A DNA stretch of 64,000 bases from NCBI GenBank assembly GCA_913060475.1, contig CAJXSD010000005.1, positions 1 through 64,000 on the forward strand. The letters are read 5' to 3'. The stretch comes from an uncultured Paracoccaceae bacterium (GTDB lineage Bacteria; Pseudomonadota; Alphaproteobacteria; Rhodobacterales; Rhodobacteraceae). Every line of letters starts with the position of its first letter. Positions within the stretch are counted from its first letter, which is position 1. Position numbers and translations under genes: made by a program. The notes below the pieces were generated by a model. It saw nothing but the letters and a program-made list of their open reading frames with translations, was not told the DNA's origin and ran no database searches. Shown here piece by piece: positions 52,302 through 60,696 of the stretch.

Positions 52302-53753
52302 TCACAAGGTGTCGCCAATAACGTTTGTTTTCCATAGGTTAATCTTGGCAATCTCTTCCTCGGTTAGGGATCGGTTATAAAGCAAAAAGGCAAAGCAGTT
52401 CATTTTTGCAAACCCGTCCGGCACGCCGCTTCCATTGACTTTGTAGCCGAACCCAAGGTTGCCCACTTCGTTTACGACGGTCCCATTCGCGCCAAAGCTG
52501 TCAGGTGGATTGCCTGACGACAAGGTTACGCCATCCACCGTGATTTTCTGATCCACTGCCGAGGCCGTCAGCGCAATTGTGCGAATTGTCGTGTTGTCGG
52601 CCAGATGCTTCAAATTGCCGGTCAGGATGCGACCATCGCTGACGCTGCCATAGTCCCAATAAAAATTGCCATTGCCCCATGGAAAATGCACGCCCATGCG
52701 CCGGTTGGTCGAATAGCGGTTTGGTCCGATTTTTTGCGTATAGCCAAAATTGCTTTGGTTTGCGAGGTTTAGGGTTGAAATACACACGATTGAGGCCGCT
52801 TGCCCATCCGCCGAAACCAGCTTGGAAATCGGAAACCCGTCGACACCCAGCCCCATACTAAGCCCGTCTGTATGCATATAATACAGCCCATTTGTTGCGC
52901 AATACTGCAGCAAGGGCGCATCGGTTAGGTAATTGGTCATTTCGGTGCCTGTGGCGCTGTCACGCAGGGCCAAAATTCTGGGGTTTGCAGGGTCTGTGAA
53001 ATCCAGTGTTGAAATTTTTAATGATGGAATGAACGCCAGTGCCAAGCCGTCTGTCACTGGAAAGGCGGGCAATGCTTCGTTCAGGTCGGTCGCAGATTTA
53101 AGGGCATAGTCGGCACTATCGATGGGGGTGGCGGATAGGCTGGCCAAAAAATCGGCCTCGGTTCCGCTGTTGCCTTGGGCGATCCAAATGTCATAGGCGC
53201 TGGCACCATCGGCCCCATCGACCCCATCTGAACCCGCAGGCCCCGGATCCCCCATCGGGCCGGCGGCGCCATCTGCCCCTGCCGGGCCAACCAGACTGGA
53301 TAACCATTCGCTTAGGCTGCCCACAAATCCGTCCGCAACGGCCAATTCATAGGCCGACTGACCATCTGCGCCATTTGCCCCTGTAGCCCCTGTGGTCCCT
53401 GATCCGGTACCCGTGGTGACGGTTTGCCAGGCATCGCGATGATACACCCGCAGCGTTTGCGTGGATTGGACCCAGACCAGCAGGCCGGATTGCGGGCGAA
53501 TAAAGCGCCATACGCCGTCTTGGAACACGGCGATTTCACCGTCGCGGCCCGCCCATACGCCCGTTGCGGCTGTTGCAATGATGTGGCAATCCCCTTCGGT
53601 TGGGGTTGCGGGTGGGGTGTGTTGGGTGTCGTCAAGGGCGCTGGCATGGATCAAGATATCCAAATCGTTCAGCGCTTGGTTATGGGGGACATGTTTTTGG
53701 GCCTGTGCGGGCATAATATAGGGCAAGGCAAAGCGGCGCGTGATTTCGGTCAT
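52302..53753 (-). CDS. DUF2793/collagen-like/LamG-like tail-fibre-type protein
   Basis: 483 residues from the ATG behind AAAGGATCT. Residues 1 to about 120 are a DUF2793 domain (LPYIMPAQAQKHVPHNQAL, then DGVWRFIRPQSGLLVW). Collagen-like GXY stretches (GATGANGADG, GPAGADGAAGPMGDPGPAG) enclose two repeats SAYELAVADGFVG.. and SAYDIWIAQGNSG... common in phage tail proteins. The C-terminal half looks like a LamG/concanavalin fold ending in LYNRSLTEEEIAKIN. It may be a surface adhesin or a tail component of a gene-transfer agent; no other tail gene is near. Confidence 0.75.
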   Translation of the reverse strand: MTEITRRFALPYIMPAQAQKHVPHNQALNDLDILIHASALDDTQHTPPATPTEGDCHIIATAATGVWAGRDGEIAVFQDGVWRFIRPQSGLLVWVQSTQTLRVYHRDAWQTVTTGTGSGTTGATGANGADGQSAYELAVADGFVGSLSEWLSSLVGPAGADGAAGPMGDPGPAGSDGVDGADGASAYDIWIAQGNSGTEADFLASLSATPIDSADYALKSATDLNEALPAFPVTDGLALAFIPSLKISTLDFTDPANPRILALRDSATGTEMTNYLTDAPLLQYCATNGLYYMHTDGLSMGLGVDGFPISKLVSADGQAASIVCISTLNLANQSNFGYTQKIGPNRYSTNRRMGVHFPWGNGNFYWDYGSVSDGRILTGNLKHLADNTTIRTIALTASAVDQKITVDGVTLSSGNPPDSFGANGTVVNEVGNLGFGYKVNGSGVPDGFAKMNCFAFLLYNRSLTEEEIAKINLWKTNVIGDTL

Positions 53754-53935
53754 GTCAGATCCTTTTGTCGGTCGATTGCCGCAATTACGCCAAAACAGCG
53801 TTAAAATCCCGCGTGCCGAACGTGCGCAGACTGTTGCAGTTTTAATAAAACCCGAAATGCTTTGCGCCTGATTGGTAAGCATTTGTTAGGCCCCGCGCGG
53901 TCATCCTGATTTTGGGTGAAAATTAGGGTGGTATT

Positions 53936-56014
53936 ATGCAACTGGGTCAGATGACGCAGGGCGCAAATGATGTGCGGGTCACATCATCCTCGGGATCGAT
54001 TTGGGACATCGATTACACGACGGGCGCAATTAATCAGATCACAATCGGGGCAGAGGGGGGCGATGAAACCCCATATCTGCCATCTGGTGGGGCGCAGGTT
54101 TCTGTGCGCCTGGGGCAGGCCGATATTGATATCTGGGCTGAAACCTTTCGCGCCTTTGCGTGGGATATGCGGGGGGCGGTGTTGAACTGGCCTATGACCG
54201 GGTCAGGTCTGGACGCAGATGCCGCGCCGGTGATTGCCTTGGGGGGCGGACGGATTGTGGTCGTGTCGCCCCGCGATGGTGCGGCCGTGGTGCTGCGGTT
54301 TGATAAATCGGGCGCCATTGTCCAAGAGGACCAGTTTCAATCCCCCGCACTGGTCGGGGCCAGTGGATTCGCCTTGGCCCCCAGTGATGATCTGGGGCTG
54401 GGCGAAATCAGCGTGATCAATGCGTTACAAAACACCGTCTCGGTGATTGCGGTGCGCGATCAGCGATCATTGCAGATCAGCGATCCAATCGGTCCGGCCT
54501 TGGGGTTGCCCACGGTGCAGCCGACCGACGTTATTATCATTGAAACTGCCGCAGGGCCCATGACCGTTGTCGCGTCACAGGGCACATCGTCGCTGGCCGT
54601 ATTACAACAGGGCGATGGTGGGCTGCAGGTGATGGATTACATCGTCGATGATCGCACCACGCGGTTTGACCATGTATTTGCACTGGGCCATGTAATGATC
54701 GAGGATCGCTATTTTGTCGTCGCCGCCGGACGGGATCAGGGGATGACCGTTTACCACCTGCTTGCCAGTGGCAAGTTGGTTGAAATTTCATCCTTGGTTT
54801 CGGGGGTCGATGATGTATACCCACAATTTTCAGATTTTGATTTATACAATATAAACAATAAAATATACGCCGTATTTAAGGTAAAAGACGGGTCGGGATA
54901 TGCCCTGCATACCCTGGATTTTTCACGCCCCCTTGGGCGCTATGATCCCACCAATGCCCAGGATCAGGTATTGATTGCAGACCTTGGGGGGCACATCGTT
55001 CAAGGCGCCGGGGGGGATGATATATTGATTGATAATTCTGGCAGCGATGATCTGTCGGGGGGCTCAGGGGCCGATACCTTTGTCCTTGGGGGGGATGGTC
55101 AATCTGACCGCATTTTGGACTTCGATCCCGCTATGGATATTTTGGATCTGTCCCAATGGCGTATGCTGTATTCCATTGACCAGCTGGACATCACGATGTC
55201 AGACCAACAGTTGACGCTGACCTATCAGGATGAAACCTTGGTTGTGATGCCCTCCGCAGGGGCGGATTTGTCGGGCTTTGGACCCGACGTTCTGCGGTTT
55301 GCCACGCGCTATGATATCGAATTGGCACCGGTCGAAGGTCCCACCATAGAACGCGATCCGGATCCATGGTCTGCACAGGTGATCATGGCAGGGCCTGCGC
55401 AAATTACATATCAATTCCCCCATGTATCTTATCGACCCAGCGATGCCCTGTCTGCGGTGCCGGTATTTTTACATTTACCACTGCGCGACACATATGCCTT
55501 TGACGCCATCGATCCTGCAAAGGGCCCCGCAATCGTCCAGGCCCAGGCAACAACTGCCCCGAATGCGCCCGTTTTGGGCAGCAGTTTCAGCGATTATATC
55601 TCTGGCTCGGTGGGCCACGATCAGCTGTTTGGGTTTGACGGCGCAGACGATCTGTTGGGCGGGGCCGGCAATGACGTGTTGCGCGCAGGCGCGGGGGCCG
55701 ATCGTTTGTATGGCGGGGCAGGTCAAGACACGTTATTTGGCGGTGCGGGCGATGATGTGTTGATTGGCGGCGCTGATGCGGATCAATTCGTATTTTGTGC
55801 AGATCTGTTGCCAGATTATGACGTCATCCATGATTTTGATCCCGTACTGGATTACATTCGCCTGATTGGTCCACCGCATCACGCGATGGGCTATGATCAG
55901 ATCAGCCTGCACAGTGACGGTGACGGGACCTGGATCGACGTTTGGGGCGATGTGATTTACCTATCCGGCATTGATCTAACGGATTTGGGGGCGGATCGAT
56001 TTATGTTTGTCTAA
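53936..56014 (+). CDS. RTX calcium-binding protein with beta-propeller-like N-terminus
   Basis: A 692-residue protein without an N-terminal signal, as expected for type I secretion. Residues 1 to about 340 show repeated beta-rich segments (GGGRIVVVSPRDGAAVVLRF, then ALGHVMIEDRYFVVAAGRD) that suggest a propeller. RTX nonapeptides occur twice, near 360-395 and in a longer block near 555-625 (GGAGNDVLRAGAGADRLYGG). The C-terminus ends in VFMFV-like aliphatic residues typical of T1SS signals (DRFMFV). It converges with the next RTX gene, 4 bp apart. Function unknown; possibly a surface-layer or enzyme-bearing exoprotein. Confidence 0.78.
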   Translation: MQLGQMTQGANDVRVTSSSGSIWDIDYTTGAINQITIGAEGGDETPYLPSGGAQVSVRLGQADIDIWAETFRAFAWDMRGAVLNWPMTGSGLDADAAPVIALGGGRIVVVSPRDGAAVVLRFDKSGAIVQEDQFQSPALVGASGFALAPSDDLGLGEISVINALQNTVSVIAVRDQRSLQISDPIGPALGLPTVQPTDVIIIETAAGPMTVVASQGTSSLAVLQQGDGGLQVMDYIVDDRTTRFDHVFALGHVMIEDRYFVVAAGRDQGMTVYHLLASGKLVEISSLVSGVDDVYPQFSDFDLYNINNKIYAVFKVKDGSGYALHTLDFSRPLGRYDPTNAQDQVLIADLGGHIVQGAGGDDILIDNSGSDDLSGGSGADTFVLGGDGQSDRILDFDPAMDILDLSQWRMLYSIDQLDITMSDQQLTLTYQDETLVVMPSAGADLSGFGPDVLRFATRYDIELAPVEGPTIERDPDPWSAQVIMAGPAQITYQFPHVSYRPSDALSAVPVFLHLPLRDTYAFDAIDPAKGPAIVQAQATTAPNAPVLGSSFSDYISGSVGHDQLFGFDGADDLLGGAGNDVLRAGAGADRLYGGAGQDTLFGGAGDDVLIGGADADQFVFCADLLPDYDVIHDFDPVLDYIRLIGPPHHAMGYDQISLHSDGDGTWIDVWGDVIYLSGIDLTDLGADRFMFV

Positions 56015-56018
56015 GGGG

Positions 56019-58238
56019 TTAGGCGAAATATAAATCTGTCCAGCTTAGATCCGATAATTCCAAATCCTCAACCAAAACAGTTAGGTTTTTGTAACTGATT
56101 TCAGTGCCTTGATCTGTTTGGTTAAAGTTCACATCCTTGATCTGACCCAAAGCGCCACCGGCATCGGCATCGCGAAATGCCAAAATGTCCTGGCCGGCTT
56201 GGAAATCTGTGACGCGGTCATATTGGGCGTCCCGGTCTGAGTGAAACACAAATACATCTGCGCCTGCGCCACCTGTGATGATATCGCTGCCGGTGCCGCC
56301 AAAAATCGTATCATTACCCGCGCCACCATCAATGGTGTCATCCCCAGAGCCCGCATCAATGAAATCATCCCCGCCCAGGGCGTTGATTGTGTCGCTGCCG
56401 CCCATGCTGAAAATCATGTCAGCGCCTTGGGTGCCTTGGATCAGGTTGCTAAAGTTATCATAGTAGCTGTCGGTCAATTCGTTGCCAATTTGTGGTGTGC
56501 TGAATTTTGGGGCCTGGGCGTTGATATCCAAACCAAAGGTTGCGGTTGAAACCAAAACGCTGCCCCACAGGCCATTCATTTGATAGGGGACCGCTACATT
56601 CGATCCATGCCACAATGTGATTTGTGCAACCTCATAGGCATCTAGGGTCACGGCTAGATCTGACACAGACCCCAATTTGTTTTGGCCCAGAAATTCCAGT
56701 TCGGCGCTGACATCATTTTCCGACACAAACCGATAATCCGAAATCGACTGCGGTGTGTCTGTGATCGGAATGATGTCATCGAGGGTTGGCAGATAGGTTT
56801 TGTAAATCGTGTGTCCCGCATCATCGGTCGTGACGGTAATGTGGTCGCGATTGTTTTCGTTGAAAAACGCCAATGTTTTGTATTCTTGATATTCGTCATA
56901 TGAAATGACACGTTTTGCCAAACGGTTCAGGCCGGCGTCATTGCCCATTTCGCTTAGCCCGTCGGATGTTGTCGGATCAATCCCAACCACAATCGCGTTA
57001 AAGCTGTTGATTTGCGCCGCAAACCCGCGCACATCCATGGTCAATGTGACAGTGTCGGGCGTGCGTGAACTGATGTACAAAACGGTTTTTTCGCTGTTTT
57101 GAAACGCGTTTACGTCCAAACCGTCAACCCAGCTGGTGTTGGACAGGTTCAGCATCTGCATCGGATCAGTGACGGACAGGGCTAGGCTGTCATTCATCAA
57201 TCCGAACAGGGCCCCGGCGGGCGACACCTGGGCCGTGGTTAATTCAAAATTTCCGGCCAAGGCGTTGCCGGTTTTGTGCTGCAGGGGCCAAATAAAGGCG
57301 GATGTTGTCCCCATATCAATCATGTAAACGAATTGGTTCAGCAGGGTCCCCGCCGCCTTTAGGCCCTGTTGGTCAACATTGTCCTTTTGGATGTTCCATT
57401 CGGTGATGTGCAGGTTCAGTTCCGCCAGATTGGTGCGTTCGCCCCAGGCCTGATCCCAGGCTTCGGTTTTGTCATATAAATAACGCGTTTCACGATTTAT
57501 CTGCGCCCAATCACCGGCCTGTGCGAAATTTTCGTCACCCGCGTGATCTTCGATATAGTAATAATGCGCGATCACCCCATCGACCGCATTCAGTGTGGTG
57601 CTTGACAGCTGGCTGACAATGTCGCGATTGGCGTCTAGGTGGTTCATCGAACCTTTGTAATCGCTGCCAATGCCAAATGTTTCGGCCATTTGGATCAGGA
57701 TGTCGGGCTGTTCATCGGCGCTCAGGCCTTGATCGCGAAATGCGGCATCGATTGCGCGCACGGCCAGATCCGCGCGCTGGCCATACAGGGTTTCGTTGAT
57801 CACCTCGGGCAGGATGGAATATTCATTGCCAACCTCAATGCCGCTGACATAATCGCCATAATATTTCATCAACAGGGATGTGAAATTGTACACTTCGTCA
57901 TAGCTGATGATCCGCTTGGCCGTTATGCCAACGGTGACTTGCATTGGGGTCCCATTTGCATTTTGCTCTTTCACCCAATTCATGAATTCGACCAGCGTTG
58001 GCGACAAACGATTGCCCGATGTTTCGGCCATCAAATCGTTTTGCACCTCCAGTGTGCCACCGGGAAAACGCAGATGCGTGATGCCCAATTCATCAATCGC
58101 CGTCTCAAAGCCAGGGCGGACAACGTTTGCAATGGATGTATTTGTATCTGCCAGTGCATTCACACCAAAAACTTGCTCAGACACCACGGCATCCGTAAAA
58201 AGCGGCGTGTTAAAAGTTATGGTTTTGAACTGGTTCAT
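56019..58238 (-). CDS. RTX protein with clan-A glycosidase-like domain
   Basis: A 739-residue exoprotein. The first 450 residues resemble a (beta/alpha)8 glycosidase of clan GH-A: LRFPGGTLEVQND near 57, acid/base candidate E139 in EVGNEYS and nucleophile candidate E280 in LHITEWNIQ. A beta-rich domain follows, then RTX nonapeptides at about 640-690 (GGSDTINALGGDDFIDAGSG) and a C-terminal aromatic end. There is no signal peptide, fitting type I secretion. The substrate is probably an algal or bacterial polysaccharide; the GH family cannot be named with certainty (GH39-, GH51- or GH79-like). Confidence 0.72.
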   Translation of the reverse strand: MNQFKTITFNTPLFTDAVVSEQVFGVNALADTNTSIANVVRPGFETAIDELGITHLRFPGGTLEVQNDLMAETSGNRLSPTLVEFMNWVKEQNANGTPMQVTVGITAKRIISYDEVYNFTSLLMKYYGDYVSGIEVGNEYSILPEVINETLYGQRADLAVRAIDAAFRDQGLSADEQPDILIQMAETFGIGSDYKGSMNHLDANRDIVSQLSSTTLNAVDGVIAHYYYIEDHAGDENFAQAGDWAQINRETRYLYDKTEAWDQAWGERTNLAELNLHITEWNIQKDNVDQQGLKAAGTLLNQFVYMIDMGTTSAFIWPLQHKTGNALAGNFELTTAQVSPAGALFGLMNDSLALSVTDPMQMLNLSNTSWVDGLDVNAFQNSEKTVLYISSRTPDTVTLTMDVRGFAAQINSFNAIVVGIDPTTSDGLSEMGNDAGLNRLAKRVISYDEYQEYKTLAFFNENNRDHITVTTDDAGHTIYKTYLPTLDDIIPITDTPQSISDYRFVSENDVSAELEFLGQNKLGSVSDLAVTLDAYEVAQITLWHGSNVAVPYQMNGLWGSVLVSTATFGLDINAQAPKFSTPQIGNELTDSYYDNFSNLIQGTQGADMIFSMGGSDTINALGGDDFIDAGSGDDTIDGGAGNDTIFGGTGSDIITGGAGADVFVFHSDRDAQYDRVTDFQAGQDILAFRDADAGGALGQIKDVNFNQTDQGTEISYKNLTVLVEDLELSDLSWTDLYFA

Positions 58239-58810
58239 AATGTGTCCATAGGGTGATAGCGATAAATATATGCTATCAAAAAGACACTATATTGACCTTG
58301 ATCAAAAGACGGATTTTTCTATCCCGTATGGCTGAAAATATGCGAAATACAGGATATTTTATTCTTTAGGATAATACGGGAAAAAATCATTGTATCCTAT
58401 GGTAATTTGAAAAAACCAATTAAAACAAAGGATAGTATATTTTTTTAATATTATAACCTTGGAATGTATTTCTAAAGCCCGTGTTTCTAACCCAAGGCTT
58501 ATACCTCTTGGGTTAGGTGGCGGGTAAAATGGACTAAAGATTTTTCAAAATAATAAAACGGTTATATTAAACTCACAAAAAGAATAGTTATCAATATGAT
58601 AGTATACATTTGTATTCTGATTGAGAGAGAGGAAATTGTGATACCAGCGTTAGCTGATTCGGCGCATGGTCTTAGGTCTGCCGCCTGTACAGGGCTTGCG
58701 GCGAATGTGCCGCTTTGTGCCGAAATGATGCAGTTTTTTGCATGTAAATGCTTGACCTTTGGCCAGGGATTTGGGTTTAACGGCGGAGACGTTAGACAGG
58801 CAGGAATTCA
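58239..58810. promoter_or_regulatory. AT-rich intergenic region with inverted repeats
   Basis: About 570 bp of clearly lower GC than the flanking genes. A perfect 10-bp inverted repeat CTAACCCAAG (58487-58496) / CTTGGGTTAG (58507-58516) and an 8-bp pair TCCCGTAT / ATACGGGA around 58322-58384 are seen. Such a region may hold the promoter of the RTX gene (minus) and of the ABC gene (plus). A small open frame at 58596-58814 looks spurious. No gene or IS recognised. Confidence 0.45.
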
Positions 58811-60601
58811 ATGACCCCAACACAGGAACGCGCGAAATCGAAACAGGTGTCCCAACTGGCCGGCCTATGGCCATTTTTGCGTCCGCACCGCATGTTAATG
58901 GTGATGGCGCTGTTGGCGTTGGTGTTGACGGCGGGGGTGTCCTTGACCATGCCTTTGGCCGTGCGCCGCGTGGTTGATACATTTTCGGTCGAAGATGGTC
59001 GCATTCTGGATTGGTATTTTTCCGCAGCGATGGGCATTGCCCTGTTATTGGCCATCGGTACGGCGCTGCGCTATGCGCTGGTGACGCGTTTGGGTGAACG
59101 TGTGGTCACCGACATCCGCAAGGCAGTGTTCGCGCGCGTCATGGATATGGGCCCTACATTTTTCGAACGGATCATGACGGGCGAGGTGCTCAGCCGGATT
59201 ACGACAGACACCACATTGATCCTGTCGGTGGTTGGGTCATCTGTGTCTGTTGCGTTACGAAATGTGCTGATTTTTGCAGGCGGTTTGGTGTTGATGTTGC
59301 TGACATCGGCCAAGTTGACCGGTCTGGTCTTGTTGATTGTTCCCGCCGTTGTGGTTCCCATTTTAACCTTGGGGCGTAAACTGCGCAAACTCAGCCGCGA
59401 AAATCAGGACTGGATCGCCGCAAGTTCCGGCACCGCATCCGAAGCCTTAACTGCCGTGCAAACAGTTCAGGCCTTTACCCACGAAAAAATGACCCAAAGG
59501 TCGTTTGATGATGTGTCAGAACGCAGCTTTGGCGCCGCGCGTCACCGCATTACCACCCGCGCCGTGATGACAGCGATTGTCATTTTTCTGGTGTTTGCCG
59601 GGGTTGTGGGGGTCTTGTGGATCGGTGCCCGTGACGTCCGCGCCGAAATGATGAGCGTGGGCGCATTGGTCCAATTCGTGATTTATTCGGTCATGGTTGC
59701 GGGGTCTGTTGCGGCCCTGTCCGAAATTTGGGGCGAATTACAACGCGCGGCGGGTGCCACGGAACGTTTGGTCGAATTGCTCAATGCCCAAGATATCTTG
59801 CAAGACGCGGATCAGCCCGTCACATTGCCCACCCCTGTCTCTGGCGCTGTGACATTTGAAAACGTGTCCTTTACCTATCCTGCGCGGCCCAATACATCTG
59901 CATTGCAGGGGATCGATTTGCAGATCAAATCAGGGGAAACGGTGGCCTTGGTGGGGCCGTCAGGGGCCGGGAAATCCACGATCATTCAGATGATTTTGCG
60001 GTTCTATGATCCAGACCAGGGGCGCATTACACTGGATGGTGTTGATCTGCGTGATATGGCGCGCCAGGATTTCCGCAAACACCTGTCCCTGGTGCCACAG
60101 GATCCGGTTATTTTTGCGGCCTCGGCCATGGAAAACATCCGCTTTGGTGCGCCCGATGCCACCGATGCCACCGATGCCCAGGTGATCCAAGCCGCCAAAG
60201 CCGCCGCGGCGCATGATTTCATCATGGCACTGCCTGATGGCTATGACACCTATGTCGGGGAACGCGGTGTGATGTTGTCGGGCGGGCAAAAACAACGGAT
60301 CGCCATTGCGCGTGCGATATTGCGCGATGCGCCTGTGTTATTGCTGGATGAGGCCACCAGCGCCCTAGACGCCGAAAGCGAACGCGCCGTACAGAATGCG
60401 GTCGATCAACTGTCGCAAAACCGCACAACCGTCATTGTCGCGCACCGTTTGGCCACCGTTAAGAAAGCAGATCGGATCGTGGTGATGGATCAGGGGGCTA
60501 TTGTGGCGATTGGCACCCACGACAGTCTGGTTCAAGAGGGTGGTTTATATGCCCGTTTGGCGCGCTTGCAGTTCACCGATGGTGCGGCGGACCTGACGTA
60601 A
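58811..60601 (+). CDS. ABC transporter, transmembrane and ATPase domains fused (MsbA/ABCB type)
   Basis: A 596-residue half-transporter. Six helices occupy about residues 20-310; the ATPase follows with Walker A GPSGAGKST near 380, signature LSGGQKQRIAIARA near 488 and Walker B VLLLDEATSALD near 509. AGGAA precedes the ATG. The family exports lipids, drugs or peptides as a homodimer. It is not the three-component RTX exporter type by neighbourhood (no HlyD or TolC gene nearby), so a link to the RTX genes is unsupported. Confidence 0.9.
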   Translation: MTPTQERAKSKQVSQLAGLWPFLRPHRMLMVMALLALVLTAGVSLTMPLAVRRVVDTFSVEDGRILDWYFSAAMGIALLLAIGTALRYALVTRLGERVVTDIRKAVFARVMDMGPTFFERIMTGEVLSRITTDTTLILSVVGSSVSVALRNVLIFAGGLVLMLLTSAKLTGLVLLIVPAVVVPILTLGRKLRKLSRENQDWIAASSGTASEALTAVQTVQAFTHEKMTQRSFDDVSERSFGAARHRITTRAVMTAIVIFLVFAGVVGVLWIGARDVRAEMMSVGALVQFVIYSVMVAGSVAALSEIWGELQRAAGATERLVELLNAQDILQDADQPVTLPTPVSGAVTFENVSFTYPARPNTSALQGIDLQIKSGETVALVGPSGAGKSTIIQMILRFYDPDQGRITLDGVDLRDMARQDFRKHLSLVPQDPVIFAASAMENIRFGAPDATDATDAQVIQAAKAAAAHDFIMALPDGYDTYVGERGVMLSGGQKQRIAIARAILRDAPVLLLDEATSALDAESERAVQNAVDQLSQNRTTVIVAHRLATVKKADRIVVMDQGAIVAIGTHDSLVQEGGLYARLARLQFTDGAADLT

Positions 60602-60696
60602 CGCAACCAACCCTTGTCTTGGCGCAAAAAATACCCAATTATCGATGAAATGAAACACTCGTGAACTATAAACACGAGGGCTAAGGGAGATATGAA

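Noticed and set aside
52196-53753. tRNA-Gly plus tail-fibre gene as a prophage insertion
   Set aside because: No integrase, no repeat of the tRNA 3' end and only one phage-like gene are visible.
58596-58814. Small open frame ahead of the ABC transporter
   Set aside because: The composition is unlike a coding sequence, it overlaps the ABC start and no homology is recognised, although a GTG behind GAGAGAGG could in principle start it.
58811-60601. ABC protein as the type I exporter for the RTX proteins
   Set aside because: No membrane-fusion protein gene accompanies it and no peptidase-like N-terminal domain is present; proximity alone is not enough.
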